From Candidatus Aalborgicola lynettensis (GTDB lineage Bacteria; Pseudomonadota; Gammaproteobacteria; Burkholderiales; Burkholderiaceae_C): a DNA stretch of 64,000 nucleotides. The number at the start of each line of letters is the position of its first letter. The first letter of the stretch is position 1. The stretch lies in assembly GCA_016719405.1 (NCBI GenBank), contig JADJZE010000018.1, positions 310,001 through 374,000 on the forward strand, given 5' to 3'. A model generated the notes under the pieces. That model was not told the DNA's origin and searched no databases. It saw nothing but the letters and a program-made list of their open reading frames with translations. Positions 52,741 through 62,654 of this stretch are shown here, piece after piece. The translations under genes and the position numbers were made by a program.

Positions 52741-52938
52741 GGTGTGCAGCGCAAAGGGGTCATTCAACCGATCAGGGGCAAGTATGGCACGGGTGCGCGC
52801 GCCCAGCCGCACGCGCCTGCAGCACCCAACCAGCACTAACGCATAATCGCTGCCACATGGCAGCTCGCCGGGCGCAGTGAACGGCAACACAGGCACCATC
52901 CGACTGGCACATCCACACTACAGCACGAGGAAACGAGA

Positions 52939-53583
52939 ATGAAAGACGGTTACTGGCTGGTTGGCTTCCAATACGAAGTGACCGGCACGCTATACAGCCT
53001 GGGGCGTATTCCGCAGTGCAAGGTGGCAATGCTCAAGCACCTGAAACCCGGCGCAAAAATTCTGATTGCCGGGGTCGGCCACGGCACCGAGGCGATTGAG
53101 GCCAGCAAATTGGGCGTACACGTCACTGCGGTCGATCTGTCCAAGGCCATGCTCGACCACCTGCAAAAACGCATTGACAAATTCCAGCCCCCAACACCCA
53201 TCCGCATCGTCCACGACGACATTTTCAACGTCAAGGAACCCGAACAATACGACATGGTGATTGGCAACTTCTTTCTCAACGTGTTTGGCAAAGACATGGT
53301 GCAGAAAGTGGCGCAGCATCTGTCCACACTGGTCAAGCCCGGCGGTTATTTGGTGGCGGGTGATTTCATGCTGCCGGAAAAAGGCTGGCGCGGCTGGCTC
53401 CAGCGCCTGAACTGGTACCTTGCCATCAGCATCTACAGCGCCACCACCGAGGCGGTGCTGCACCCGGTGTGGGACTACGCCGCTCTGGTAGAGGGCACAG
53501 GCTGCAAGGTGCAGGAAATTCAGTACTTCCGTATCCTCGGTCTCAAGCTGTACTGGTCCATTTTGGGCAAAAAACCGGGCTGA
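52939..53583 (+). CDS. class I SAM-dependent methyltransferase
   Basis: This 214-residue cytoplasmic methyltransferase has motif I ILIAGVGHGTEAIEA at about 35-50, an acidic residue after the second strand (VTAVDLSKAMLDHL), a third motif (RIVHDDIFNVKE) and motif IV YDMVIGNFFLNVF. The substrate is unknown. A good ribosome site (GAGGAAA) lies about 7 bases before the ATG. Confidence 0.85.
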   Translation: MKDGYWLVGFQYEVTGTLYSLGRIPQCKVAMLKHLKPGAKILIAGVGHGTEAIEASKLGVHVTAVDLSKAMLDHLQKRIDKFQPPTPIRIVHDDIFNVKEPEQYDMVIGNFFLNVFGKDMVQKVAQHLSTLVKPGGYLVAGDFMLPEKGWRGWLQRLNWYLAISIYSATTEAVLHPVWDYAALVEGTGCKVQEIQYFRILGLKLYWSILGKKPG

Positions 53584-53607
53584 CCGCCTGCTGGCCAGCG
53601 CCCTGCG

Positions 53608-54552
53608 TCACGCCGGGGCGATTTCCGCGCGGTTGCGCCCGCCCTCCTTGGCGCGGTACAACTGGGCATCGGCGGCACGAAAAATGTCGCCCACCTCCCC
53701 CACAGCCGGCGACCGGCGCGCACCACCCACCGAAATGGTGACCACCGGCCAGTGGCCATTTTTCTCGTGCGCAATGCCCAGTTGGCGCACGGCTTGCACA
53801 ATGGAATGGGCCACTTCCTGCAATGCGGCATCCGAGACGCCCGGCAGCACCACGGCAAACTCCTCGCCGCCGTAACGCGCGGCCAAAGCACCGGTGGTCA
53901 GTCCACCGGTGTTGGCGGCTTCCACGGTAGCCCCGATGGTGGCGGCCACCTTGCGCAGGCAGTCATCGCCCTGCTGGTGGCCGTAGTGGTCGTTGTATTT
54001 CTTGAAGTTGTCGATGTCGAGCATCAACAAGCCAAAGGCCCCTCCCAGCATGCTGGCGTGCGCAAAGGCCACATCAACCCGCTCATCCATGCTGCGCCGG
54101 TTGCACAGGCCGGTGAGGCCGTCGCTGCAGGCCAGTTCTTCGAGTTTGTGGTTGGCCACTGACAGGCGCTGGCGCAGGGTGGCAATGCGGGCCATGGCTT
54201 TCATTTTGGCCTGCAGCACCGGCTCGGGCACGGTTTTGGACATGAAGTCGTCGCCACCGGCCTCGATGGCGGTGATCAGGTTTTCCACCGTGTCGGAGGC
54301 GGTCAGAAAAATGATGGGTGTCCAGGCCCACTGCTGGGTCGCCTCCACGGCGCGGATGCGGCTGGCCGCCTCGAAGCCGTTCATGACCGGCATCTCAATG
54401 TCCATCAGCACCAGGTCGGGCGCGCAGTCACGAAACATGTCGACCGCCTCGCGCCCGTTTTTTGCCAGCAGCACATCATGCCCAAAGCTCGACAGGCGCC
54501 GGGTCATAACCAGTACCACGGCAGTAGAGTCCTCAACCAGCAAAATTTTCAT
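53608..54552 (-). CDS. response regulator diguanylate cyclase (REC-GGDEF)
   Basis: This 314-residue PleD/WspR-like protein makes c-di-GMP when its receiver is phosphorylated. The receiver has LLVEDST, Asp in LVLMDIEMPVMNG and MSKTVPE. The GGDEF domain has LTGLCNRRSMDE, MLDIDNFKKYNDHYGHQQGD and the active RYGGEEFAVVLPG. No RxxD inhibitory site is seen five residues before GGEEF. It adds to the heavy c-di-GMP content of the window. Confidence 0.92.
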   Translation of the reverse strand: MKILLVEDSTAVVLVMTRRLSSFGHDVLLAKNGREAVDMFRDCAPDLVLMDIEMPVMNGFEAASRIRAVEATQQWAWTPIIFLTASDTVENLITAIEAGGDDFMSKTVPEPVLQAKMKAMARIATLRQRLSVANHKLEELACSDGLTGLCNRRSMDERVDVAFAHASMLGGAFGLLMLDIDNFKKYNDHYGHQQGDDCLRKVAATIGATVEAANTGGLTTGALAARYGGEEFAVVLPGVSDAALQEVAHSIVQAVRQLGIAHEKNGHWPVVTISVGGARRSPAVGEVGDIFRAADAQLYRAKEGGRNRAEIAPA

Positions 54553-54732
54553 AACTTTTCCAATCCAACGCAGCGGTGGCACGCGCCTTAGAACCTGTTT
54601 GCGGTGCACTCTACCATCGCATCCGCTTGAACACCAGACTGACAAACCCCGTCCGCCAGACCGCCCCGAACCGGCTCAGGCCAGGCGGCCCAATGCTACA
54701 CTGTGCCTCCCTTCAGCCTCTGGATAGATACC

Positions 54733-55131
54733 ATGAACCGCTGCCTCCCAGTTCGCCCACTATTGACCTGCGCCGGTTGCCTGGTGAGCGCCATGCTACT
54801 GGTGCACCCCCTCGCCAACGCGCAATCGGGCTACCCTGCCAGTGCCTCTACCGCGGTGCGGGACTTTCCTGCCAACGCCCTGCGGGCTACCTTGGTCGTT
54901 ACGGCAACACCCAACCTGTTGATCGACGGCAAACCCGGGCGCCTGTCGCCGGGGGCGCGTATTTTTAGCGCCAAGCGCATGCAGGTGCTGTCGGCATCCC
55001 TCACCGGGCAAAAACTACTGGTGAATTTGGTGCGCGACCCACAAGGCCTGGTGCACGAAGTGTGGATACTCACCGAAGCCGAAGCGCGCTTGCCACACAC
55101 TCTGGCCACCCCGTTTCCGTACTCCCCGTAG
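54733..55131 (+). CDS. small secreted protein, unknown function
   Basis: This 132-residue protein has a signal peptide (about 1-30, cut after ANAQ). The mature part has a compact beta-like pattern (LRATLVVTATPNLLIDGKPG, GQKLLVNLVRDPQGLVHEVW). I recognise no family. It lies between the cyclase gene (divergent, 180 bases) and miaB, with a repeat copy between it and miaB. Confidence 0.65.
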   Translation: MNRCLPVRPLLTCAGCLVSAMLLVHPLANAQSGYPASASTAVRDFPANALRATLVVTATPNLLIDGKPGRLSPGARIFSAKRMQVLSASLTGQKLLVNLVRDPQGLVHEVWILTEAEARLPHTLATPFPYSP

Positions 55132-55263
55132 TTCGCACCGTACCGATTCCGTCACGCCGCGCGATCCGCTTGGGCCAAGGCCCGGTCTGCAGCGCACGCG
55201 CATTCACGTGGCAACCGCCTACCCGCCCGGCCGAAGCGGCTGCTGCGGCGACCGCACTTCAGG

Positions 55264-55322
55264 ATAAATACTGCCGTTTGCGCACGTCCAACAAGCGCAA
55301 GCAGCTATTAATACAATAGCAA
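55264..55322 (-). repeat. interspersed palindromic repeat, copy 8
   Basis: The minus strand reads TTTGCTATTGTATTAATAGC, then TGCTTGCGCTTGTTGGACG, then TGCGCAAACGGCAGTATTTA. GCTATT/AATAGC and GCGC-containing arms are visible. It ends 13 bases before the miaB ATG, so it is in the miaB leader. Confidence 0.75.
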
Positions 55323-55334
55323 ACAGAGTCCCCC

Positions 55335-56681
55335 ATGAGCAAAAAAGTATTCATCAAAACCTTTGGCTGCCAGATGAACGAGTACGACTCGGACAAGATG
55401 GTCGATGTACTCCACGCCGCGCAAGGTTATGAGACCACGCAGAATGTGGACGAGGCCGACCTGATTTTGTTCAACACCTGCTCGGTGCGCGAGAAGGCGC
55501 AAGAGAAAGTGTTCTCCGACCTGGGCCGCATCAAACACCTCAAGGCCAAGGGCGTGCAAATTGGCGTGGGCGGCTGCGTGGCCAGCCAGGAAGGCGCCGA
55601 AATCATTAAACGCGCACCCTATGTGGACGTGGTGTTCGGCCCCCAAACCCTGCACCGCCTGCCCGAACTGCTGAACCAGCGCAAGGCGCAAAACCAGTCG
55701 CAGGTGGACATCAGCTTCCCCGAGATCGAAAAGTTCGACCACCTGCCCCCCGCCAAGGTGGAAGGCGCCAGCGCCTTTGTGAGCATCATGGAAGGCTGCA
55801 ACAAGTACTGCAGCTACTGCGTGGTGCCCTACACCCGCGGCACCGAAATCAACCGTCCGTTTGAAGACGTGCTGGTGGAGGTGGCCGGTCTGGCCGACCA
55901 GGGCGTGAAGGAAATTACGCTGCTGGGCCAGAACGTGAACGCCTGGCGCGCGAAAATGATTGGCAACCCCGGCGCTGCGGGCGACACCGGCGAGATGGCC
56001 GACTTTGCCACGCTGCTGGAATACGTGAGCGACATTCCCGGCATTGAGCGCCTGCGCTACACCACCAGCCACCCCAACGAGTTCACGCCCGCACTGATTG
56101 CCGCGTATGAAAAGCTGCCCAAACTGGTGAGCCACCTGCACCTGCCGGTGCAACACGGCAGCGACAAGATTTTGATGGCCATGAAGCGCGGCTACACCGC
56201 CATGGAGTACAAAAGCACGGTGCGCAAGCTGCGCGCCATTCGCCCCGACATGGCCCTGAGTTCCGACTTTATCGTCGGCTTCCCTGGCGAAACCGAAGAC
56301 GACCATACACGGCTAATGAAGCTGATGGACGACATTGGCTTTGACAACAGTTTTAGCTTCATCTTCAGCCCGCGCCCCGGCACACCGGCCGCCAATCTGC
56401 ATGACGACACCCCGCACGACGTGAAACTGCGCCGCCTGCAGGAGGTGCAAGCCAACATCAACGCCAACATTGCCCGTATTTCGGACAGCCGCTTAGGCAC
56501 CGTGCAGCGCATTCTGGTGGAAGGAACGAGCAAACGCGATGCGGGCGAGCTGATGGGCCGCACCGAGTGCAACCGCGTGGTCAACTTTGCCGGCCCGGCA
56601 CGGCTGGTGGGGCAGATGGTGGATGTGACGATTACCGAGACGCGCACGTATACGCTGCGGGGGGAAGTGCTTATCGTATGA
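55335..56681 (+). CDS. miaB: tRNA-2-methylthio-N6-dimethylallyladenosine synthase
   Basis: This 448-residue radical-SAM methylthiotransferase adds the 2-methylthio group to i6A37 of tRNAs reading UNN codons. The N-terminal auxiliary cluster uses Cys12 (TFGCQMNE), Cys49 (FNTCSVRE) and Cys81 (VGGCVAS). The radical-SAM cluster uses Cys155, Cys159 and Cys162 (CNKYCSYC). The C-terminal TRAM domain covers about 380-448 (RILVEGTSKRDAGELMGRTE). The length and motifs are those of MiaB. The next gene starts inside its stop (ATGA). Confidence 0.96.
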   Translation: MSKKVFIKTFGCQMNEYDSDKMVDVLHAAQGYETTQNVDEADLILFNTCSVREKAQEKVFSDLGRIKHLKAKGVQIGVGGCVASQEGAEIIKRAPYVDVVFGPQTLHRLPELLNQRKAQNQSQVDISFPEIEKFDHLPPAKVEGASAFVSIMEGCNKYCSYCVVPYTRGTEINRPFEDVLVEVAGLADQGVKEITLLGQNVNAWRAKMIGNPGAAGDTGEMADFATLLEYVSDIPGIERLRYTTSHPNEFTPALIAAYEKLPKLVSHLHLPVQHGSDKILMAMKRGYTAMEYKSTVRKLRAIRPDMALSSDFIVGFPGETEDDHTRLMKLMDDIGFDNSFSFIFSPRPGTPAANLHDDTPHDVKLRRLQEVQANINANIARISDSRLGTVQRILVEGTSKRDAGELMGRTECNRVVNFAGPARLVGQMVDVTITETRTYTLRGEVLIV

Positions 56682-57628
56682 CATTGCACACCCCAAGATT
56701 TCGTCTGACAGCCGTCGTGGTTGCAGGGCTTGTCGCGATTGGCTCCCTCGTATGGCTGCTGACGCCCTCTGTTGACGACGCATTCCCGGTGGCACACGAA
56801 GCGCCCTATGCGCCCCCCATGCCGGGAGCCATTCCACAAAGTGGCTGGAAGGCTGGCGGCAGCGCCGACGCCTCTGCCCCCCTCGCCCTGGCGGAACTGC
56901 GACGCCTGTTTGACCAGTACCTGAGTTCTGTTGACGCACAAAGCGTGGCAGTTGCCACCCAGCAGATCCATGCGGAAATGGACCGCCGTTTGGCACCCAT
57001 CAACGTGCCCAAGGCCAGGCGCATCCTGGGCCTGTACCTGGAGTTCAAGCGGGAACTCGTGAACCTGGAACGCAGTCTCAGCCTATCGGGCCAGCACTTG
57101 CACGCTGTGCGCAACCTTGTACGGGCCAAACACGACTTGCGCGCACGTTATTTCACTGCCGAAGAAGTCCAAGCCCTGTTTGGCTTGGAAGACGCGTACG
57201 ACATGGATGCCATTGCGCGCCTGGAAATTAACCAGAACCCAGCGCTGACGCCGGAACAAAAGCAGGAAAAACTCGCTGCATTGGATGCGACCTTGCCCGC
57301 CATGCTGCGTGGGCGCCAGGCGCCACCACCGGTTTTGCAGGTCGAAGAAAAAGTGTATGCCCTGCGCACCCAAGGGGCCAGCGACGACGATGTGTACCGC
57401 CTGCGCGCCAAGGAAGTGGACCCGCAGGCTGCAGCGCGCTTGGCGGCGTTGGATCACGAGGAAGCCCAGTGGACACGACGCATCGCGCAGTACCTTACCG
57501 AGCGCAACCAGCTTTTGGAGGCACCCGAAACGGAGGCAGACCCGGACCACAAAGCCGCCCTGCTGGACCTGCAACGCGACCGCTTCACCGAAGATGAGCG
57601 CAGCCGCCTGAGCGCCTACGAGCAGTAG
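56678..57628 (+). CDS. lifO: lipase-specific foldase (LifO/Lif)
   Basis: This is a 316-residue inner-membrane-anchored periplasmic chaperone that folds a secreted class I lipase. A single membrane helix (about 10-28) is followed by a variable Ala/Pro linker and the helical foldase. The Lif motif RxxFDY(F/C)L(S/T)A appears as RRLFDQYLSS at 75-84, with two substitutions. Typical later segments are ARILGLYLEFKREL-like (57015), ARYFTAEEVQALFGLEDAYD and RFTEDERSRLSAYE at the end. The start overlaps miaB by 4 bases. Its client lipase gene is usually adjacent but is not in this window. Confidence 0.78.
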   Translation: MTLHTPRFRLTAVVVAGLVAIGSLVWLLTPSVDDAFPVAHEAPYAPPMPGAIPQSGWKAGGSADASAPLALAELRRLFDQYLSSVDAQSVAVATQQIHAEMDRRLAPINVPKARRILGLYLEFKRELVNLERSLSLSGQHLHAVRNLVRAKHDLRARYFTAEEVQALFGLEDAYDMDAIARLEINQNPALTPEQKQEKLAALDATLPAMLRGRQAPPPVLQVEEKVYALRTQGASDDDVYRLRAKEVDPQAAARLAALDHEEAQWTRRIAQYLTERNQLLEAPETEADPDHKAALLDLQRDRFTEDERSRLSAYEQ

Positions 57629-57925
57629 CCTGTGCCACCGCCCGCGGTACGGCATGTCATGCCAAAGACCCAAATCGCCCGTGATAGACTGCCTGCACTT
57701 AAGAGGTTTGATACCCAATTCATATTAATTTCTGTTAATTGCTGAAACGGGCTGCGCTAGAAAAATGTGCGGCCCAATCACTGCCACTGTAGACAATCGT
57801 GCACTGCTGTGCATGGTTCAACACACAAATTTCGGATTCATGCATACCGCTTAAATTCCACTATTTTCCCTTCGGTAAATTTATCTGAGGTTATGTGCTT
57901 GATTTATTGCAACGAGGTGACGTAA
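57629..57925. other. AT-rich intergenic region at the edge of the glycan cluster
   Basis: These 297 bases follow the foldase. From about 57700 composition turns AT-rich (for example CATATTAATTTCTGTTAATT), unlike the GC-rich DNA to the left. I see no RNA gene or clear terminator. A GAGGTGA ribosome site for the next frame lies at 57914-57920. Confidence 0.55.
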
Positions 57926-59001
57926 ATGAAGATTAGTAAGGCATCGTTTTCAGACCAGCAACATGCTGCCGTAAAAGTTTTCTAGAAAACACTGGGAACC
58001 GTTATGTTTACGGTCGAACCAATGAGGCGCGCGCCGTTGCAGCATTACTCGACATAGATGGATTCATCGACGACTTTACTGAAGAGAAGAGCTTCCTTGG
58101 CAAACCGGTATTGACGCTCGCGGAGCTTCCTGAAAATGCATGCGTGTTATCCACGGTCGTACAAGCGTTTGCCATCTCCGCCCTCAAGAAACTGGAGGCC
58201 AGCGGTCGCACATTCATTGATTACTTTGCGTTCAAAGTACTTTCTGGGCTTGCTTTGCCTGGAATTCCGTACTGGACCGGAGCCAAAGAGCACTATGAAT
58301 CACACCCGCAGGACTACCAGGCCGTATACGACGCACTCAGCGACGACGAGTCCCGCGATGTATTTACCCGCTTGTTGTCATTCAGACTGAACTACGACAT
58401 TTTCGCAGATGTATTGCTTCACAGCCAATCTGCTGGGAATGTACTTTGAGCCATTTTTGAATGTACAAAGTGCGAGTCCGGTTTTCTACGATGTCGGGGC
58501 GTGTGACGGCTACAACAGCGATCACTTTTCTCGCATTTATCCAGGAATGCACTCTGCTGTGCTTTTTGAGCCAATCCCCGATCAGGCAGCAAAATTAAGG
58601 CAAAGTACTCTACCGATAGCCGTTTCGTCATACACGAACTCGCGCTATCAGATCATGAGGTGAGGTTAAGTTCAGTGTGAACAGTACCGCATCACGCATT
58701 ACCGATAACAACGAAGGAATTTCCATCACAACTACAACGCTTGATTCATTCTTCAAGGGTTCGGGTTTGCGGCCTGACATATTAAAAATGGATATTGAAG
58801 GCGCAGAGATTAGTGCGTTAAAAGGGGCAAAAAAAACTGATCCAAGAGACGACACCCAACTTGGCTGTCAGTGTCTATCACGCGGCATCCCACCTAACGG
58901 AAGCATTCGGACTCATTTCCAGCCTGCACCCGAGCTATAAGTACTATCTCCGGCATTACACAGAAGGCTATACAGAAACGGTTCTTTTCGCCGTTCCTTG
59001 A
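57926..59001 (+). pseudogene. FkbM-family methyltransferase, many frameshifts
   Basis: The pieces reconstruct a methyltransferase of about 355 residues. It starts MKISKASFSDQQHAAVKVF. An N-terminal Rossmann-like part follows (GRTNEARAVAALLDIDGFID, LTLAELPENACVLSTVVQAF), then the SAM motif FYDVGACDGYNSDHFSRIYP, LDSFFKGSGLRPDILKMDIE and the end TETVLFAVP. The frame breaks near 57984, 58447, 58607, 58672 and 58832 (a seven-A run). Five breaks in one gene are more than elsewhere, so true decay is possible, but the reading is conserved to the last codon. Such enzymes methylate sugars of surface glycans. It converges with the oxidoreductase gene. Confidence 0.8.
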
Positions 59002-59029
59002 ATACCTCTAAATTGCGACAGTATTGTCA

Positions 59030-60093
59030 TTACAGCAAAAGAATTGGGATATTTATAAATAGACCATTTTTCTGTTTTGCCGACTCGGCTATTGCCGTGG
59101 TAATTCTGAGATTTTGCAACCATCCTCAGCCGATACCAAAGGCTTTGCGGTGCCGCGAATAACACTCAAAAAATGGTTCAGTTGACATTCCAATGGATCC
59201 ATTCGATCGACAGAAATGGTTTCATTTTCAAAAGGTTTCAGCCATGATTGCGCTTGAGAATCTTTGTAATACTTGATCCGCATCGTCGGAATGGACAGTG
59301 ACCCCATCGTTCCAGTTACGATATAACAATCTTCGTCAAGACTCACAGGGTAACTTTTGTTTTCTTGAGAGGTGTGCTCCCAACTTCTCGCAGATGCCGC
59401 TGTATCCGACAGCACAAATGTTCCAAGCGCACCATTCGCGAATTGGAAGTTGATAACAACCGTATCCTCTACCGGAAACTGCCTTATGGCAGACGATGCA
59501 ATTGCCTGGACGGCCGAAATTTCCCCGCAAAGCGAACGGAAATTCCCAATTTCGTGAATGAGATTAATTAAAATCGGCCCGCCACCAATTTTTGTCCGCC
59601 AAGGGCCTGCTTCGAAATAATCCGCCGGTTTGTAAAAAAGCGCGCTCCCCATAATAGTGACGATTCTTCCTAGCATGTTATCTACAATGATTCTTCGGGC
59701 GGTCGCCAGTATCGGACTGTGCGCTCGGTGATGCCCAATCAGTACCTTAGCCGATTTATTTTTCACGAGCTGAACCAGTTTGATTCCGTCATCCAATGAA
59801 TCAGTAATGGGTTTTTCTATTAAAACAGGAATACATCTTTCAATACACTTGATGGCCTGTTCGGCATGAAATTGGTTTGGGGAGGAAATAACAATTCCGT
59901 CAACATTCTCAGCCAAGAGATCATCGATTTCGTGGTGCAGCGGGACACCCAACGAGCGCGCCAGTTCGCCATAGGCCGCACGATCAGGGTCGACAATTCC
60001 AGAAAGAATGCAATCGGGATTCTTTAAAATCAACTCAATATGCTTCTTACCGATTAATCCGGCACCCACAACAGCAATTTTCAAGATTCGCAT
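59030..60093 (-). CDS. Gfo/Idh/MocA-family oxidoreductase (C-terminal frameshift)
   Basis: This NAD(P)-dependent sugar dehydrogenase is about 354 residues when corrected. It has N-terminal KIAVVGAGLIGKKHIELI, VDGIVISSPNQFHAEQA, the catalytic-type Lys in PVLIEKPITDS and the C-domain GGGPILINLIHEIGNFRSLC. As given, the frame stops at 59089 after ISELPRQ. A one-base loss near 59120 restores LQNLRITTAIAESAKQ, the usual C-terminal helix, ending at TAA 59030-59032. It probably acts in synthesis of an unusual sugar with the DegT aminotransferase two genes upstream. Confidence 0.85.
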
Positions 60094-60104
60094 TATCTAT
60101 TTAG

Positions 60105-61257
60105 TTACTGATGGTATACATAGTTCTCGAAAGTGCATTTTTCAGCAAAAATCAAGATCTTCTTTGGAATTTGCACGTGCAAACAATAGAGAGCAATCCT
60201 GCTAAATGGACTTGCCTTAACCCTGTCACCAGCAAGACTGAGAAAAACCAGTTGTTCAATCAGCACAGGGAAATTAAATCCTATGGATTTGAAAAACGAC
60301 TCTTCCTTTTGGGAGACGGTGTGCCGCAACACATATGCCGGCTTGTATACAAATTTTTGGGCTCTATCTTTTGATTCAAAAAACCACGCATGTAGGCATC
60401 TGCATATTGAAAACCGGTAGAACTTTCAATGAGCCGGCTATACATATCACCAGGACAACGCCGGGTAATCTCGATGAAATAGAAAGAGCTTCCCTGCATG
60501 ATGAATTGCGTATGGATGAGACCGTCAACCAGATTCAACTCGCGCGCCATAAGACAGACTTTTTCCCGGATTTCACATAAAACTTCGGTAGGAAAATCCT
60601 GTACCACATAGCTGGTATCGACAACAAACGGATTTGCAGTGCCATATTCTTCAACAATGAAGTCCATGTCCACCGCGCCATCAGCCCAAAAAGCGGAATG
60701 GCTATACAACTGCCCATCCATAAATTGCTCAATAATGCATGTTTTTGTCCCTGAATACTGCTTCGCAAGCTCGATGGCAGACGAAAGAAGCTCTTCGTTG
60801 GGCTCGTGAACTACCGTCATCCCACGTCCACTGAATGCATCAACGGGTTTGACAATAACCGGCCATGTGGTTATTTCATCACCAGTTGTAAATACACCTG
60901 GAACGGGCAAACCCACCTTCTTGGCAAACGCGCGAAATTTTTCCTTGTTATTAATAGTTTCTACAATTTCCGGCTTATCAAGCCCCGCGAATTGCCCATC
61001 TTGGCTTAATTCGGAACATACCTTATAAGATTTATCATTACATCCAGGTACGATGTAACTGATTTCCATCTCCTTAATCAAGGTACGCATTGCATCCATA
61101 TTGGAATAATCAATATTGATGTAATTCTTTGCTGCCATTTTTGCCAAAAATCATTTGGATTGGCACCGCACACAAAAACATCAAAATCTGCCGCAATCAA
61201 ATAATCAAGAATGGGAGCCGATGAGTAGTTCGTATCAACCAATAATACCTTTTTCAT
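60105..61257 (-). pseudogene. ATP-grasp enzyme, two frameshifts
   Basis: The corrected product is about 384 residues. The N-terminus MKKVLLVDTNYSSAPILDYL is in one frame to about 61145. The middle (IVPGCNDKSYKVC, NNKEKFRAFAKKVGLPVP, VIVKPVDAFSGRGM, FIEITRRCPGDMYSRLIE) is in a second. The C-terminal part (LRHTVSQKEESFFKSIGFNF to the stop at 60105) is in a third, from about 60332. Both changes equal one-base losses. It is a PurK/carbamoyl-phosphate-synthase-like ligase; in glycan clusters such enzymes join amino acids or carboxylates to sugars. It lies between the DegT and Gfo/Idh genes on the same strand, with 54- and 11-base gaps. Confidence 0.82.
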
Positions 61258-61311
61258 ATGTGTATTCTGCTTTGTTTTTTGGAATATCACCAATAATGGT
61301 TGCCGCTCATG

Positions 61312-62427
61312 CTAGGGAACAATCAGCAGTTCTAAAACACGATCCATCTGTTCCCGTTCCAATGCCGGATAAATCGGCAAACACAGTATCTGATTGGCCG
61401 CCGCCGTTGCCACCGGCAAATTGTCACGGTGCGCTGACGGCAAGCCCCGGTACATGGGAAATTCCGAAATCAGTGGGTAAAAATAACGCCGCACATAGAT
61501 ATTTTCATCACGGAACTTCTGGAACAGCGCGTCACGGCTCAAGGGGTATTCATCGTCCACCAGAATTGGAAAATACGCGTAATTGGAGCGTTTTTCACCG
61601 GCATCAGCGAGGCAGCGCAATCCGGCGATGCCTTGCAAACGCTCGCGGTACAGCGCATCAATCTGCTGGCGGCGTGCCAGCGCTTGGTCAATATGCTGCA
61701 ATTGCAACATGCCCAGTGCAGCGTTAAATTCACTCATCTTGCCGTTAATGCCGGGCGCTGCCACCGTCACTTCGTCCACAAAACCGAAGTTTTTCAGGTG
61801 GTCGATGTGCTTCTTGATTTTGGCGTTGCGGCACACAATGGCGCCCCCCTCAAAGGTATTGAACACCTTCGTGGCGTGAAAGCTCAGCACCGACAAATCG
61901 CCGTTGAGCACCACACTGCGGTCTTTGGCATCGCGCACACCAAAGGCGTGGGCTGCGTCGTAAATGACCTTCAGGTTATACCGGTCAGCAATGTCCTGGA
62001 TTGCATCCACGTCACACGGGTGGCCATACACATGCACCGGCATGATGGCGGTGGTTTGCGGAGTGATGGCAGCCTCAATGCGGGCAGGGTCCAGGTTCAG
62101 CGTTACCGGGTTGATATCCACAAAAACGGGTTTGATACCATTCCACAGCAGGGAGTGTGCCGTGGCCACAAAGGAATAGGGGGTGGTGATGACCTCACCG
62201 GTAATCCGCAACGCCTGCAGCGCGGTAACCAGCGCCACCGTGCCATTGGTAAAAAGCGACAGGTATTCCACCCCAAGGTAATCGCACAAGGCCTGTTCCA
62301 GTTGCACGTGAAAGGGGCCGCCGTTGGTCAGAATCTTGTTGGACCAAATTTTTTCCAGATAAGGAACAAACTCCTCCAGCGGCGGCAGGTGCGGTTGGGT
62401 TACAAAAATAGGGGCGGGTTGGCTCAT
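61312..62427 (-). CDS. DegT/DnrJ/EryC1/StrS sugar aminotransferase
   Basis: This 371-residue PLP-dependent enzyme makes amino sugars from keto sugars. The PLP lysine is Lys187 in LSFHATKVFNTFEGG, the PLP-stacking Asp157 is in VIYDAAHAFGV, and EVITTPYSFVATAHSLLWNG is characteristic. The C-terminal part has YVRRYFYPLISEFPMYRG. ATG 62427 matches the family N-terminus; two upstream in-frame ATGs add unlikely residues. It is the first gene of a three-gene operon and is divergent from the TPR glycosyltransferase gene (227-base gap). Confidence 0.93.
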   Translation of the reverse strand: MSQPAPIFVTQPHLPPLEEFVPYLEKIWSNKILTNGGPFHVQLEQALCDYLGVEYLSLFTNGTVALVTALQALRITGEVITTPYSFVATAHSLLWNGIKPVFVDINPVTLNLDPARIEAAITPQTTAIMPVHVYGHPCDVDAIQDIADRYNLKVIYDAAHAFGVRDAKDRSVVLNGDLSVLSFHATKVFNTFEGGAIVCRNAKIKKHIDHLKNFGFVDEVTVAAPGINGKMSEFNAALGMLQLQHIDQALARRQQIDALYRERLQGIAGLRCLADAGEKRSNYAYFPILVDDEYPLSRDALFQKFRDENIYVRRYFYPLISEFPMYRGLPSAHRDNLPVATAAANQILCLPIYPALEREQMDRVLELLIVP

Positions 62428-62654
62428 GGGGCAATGCGGGTTGGCGGCCGGATGTGGATTTGCAATTACCGGCATCCGGCGCACTCTACCCGATGCCACC
62501 CGTCCATGGTTGCCAGTTGATCCGCCACGTGGCGCCTTTGGCACGGGAGGTCAATAGTTCGGCCCGTGTGGTCAATACCCCTCCACCACCGCAACGCCGA
62601 TACTGTGAAGCAGTTTTCCGTGGCTGAATCCAGCCCGTCCACCTTGCACACGAT

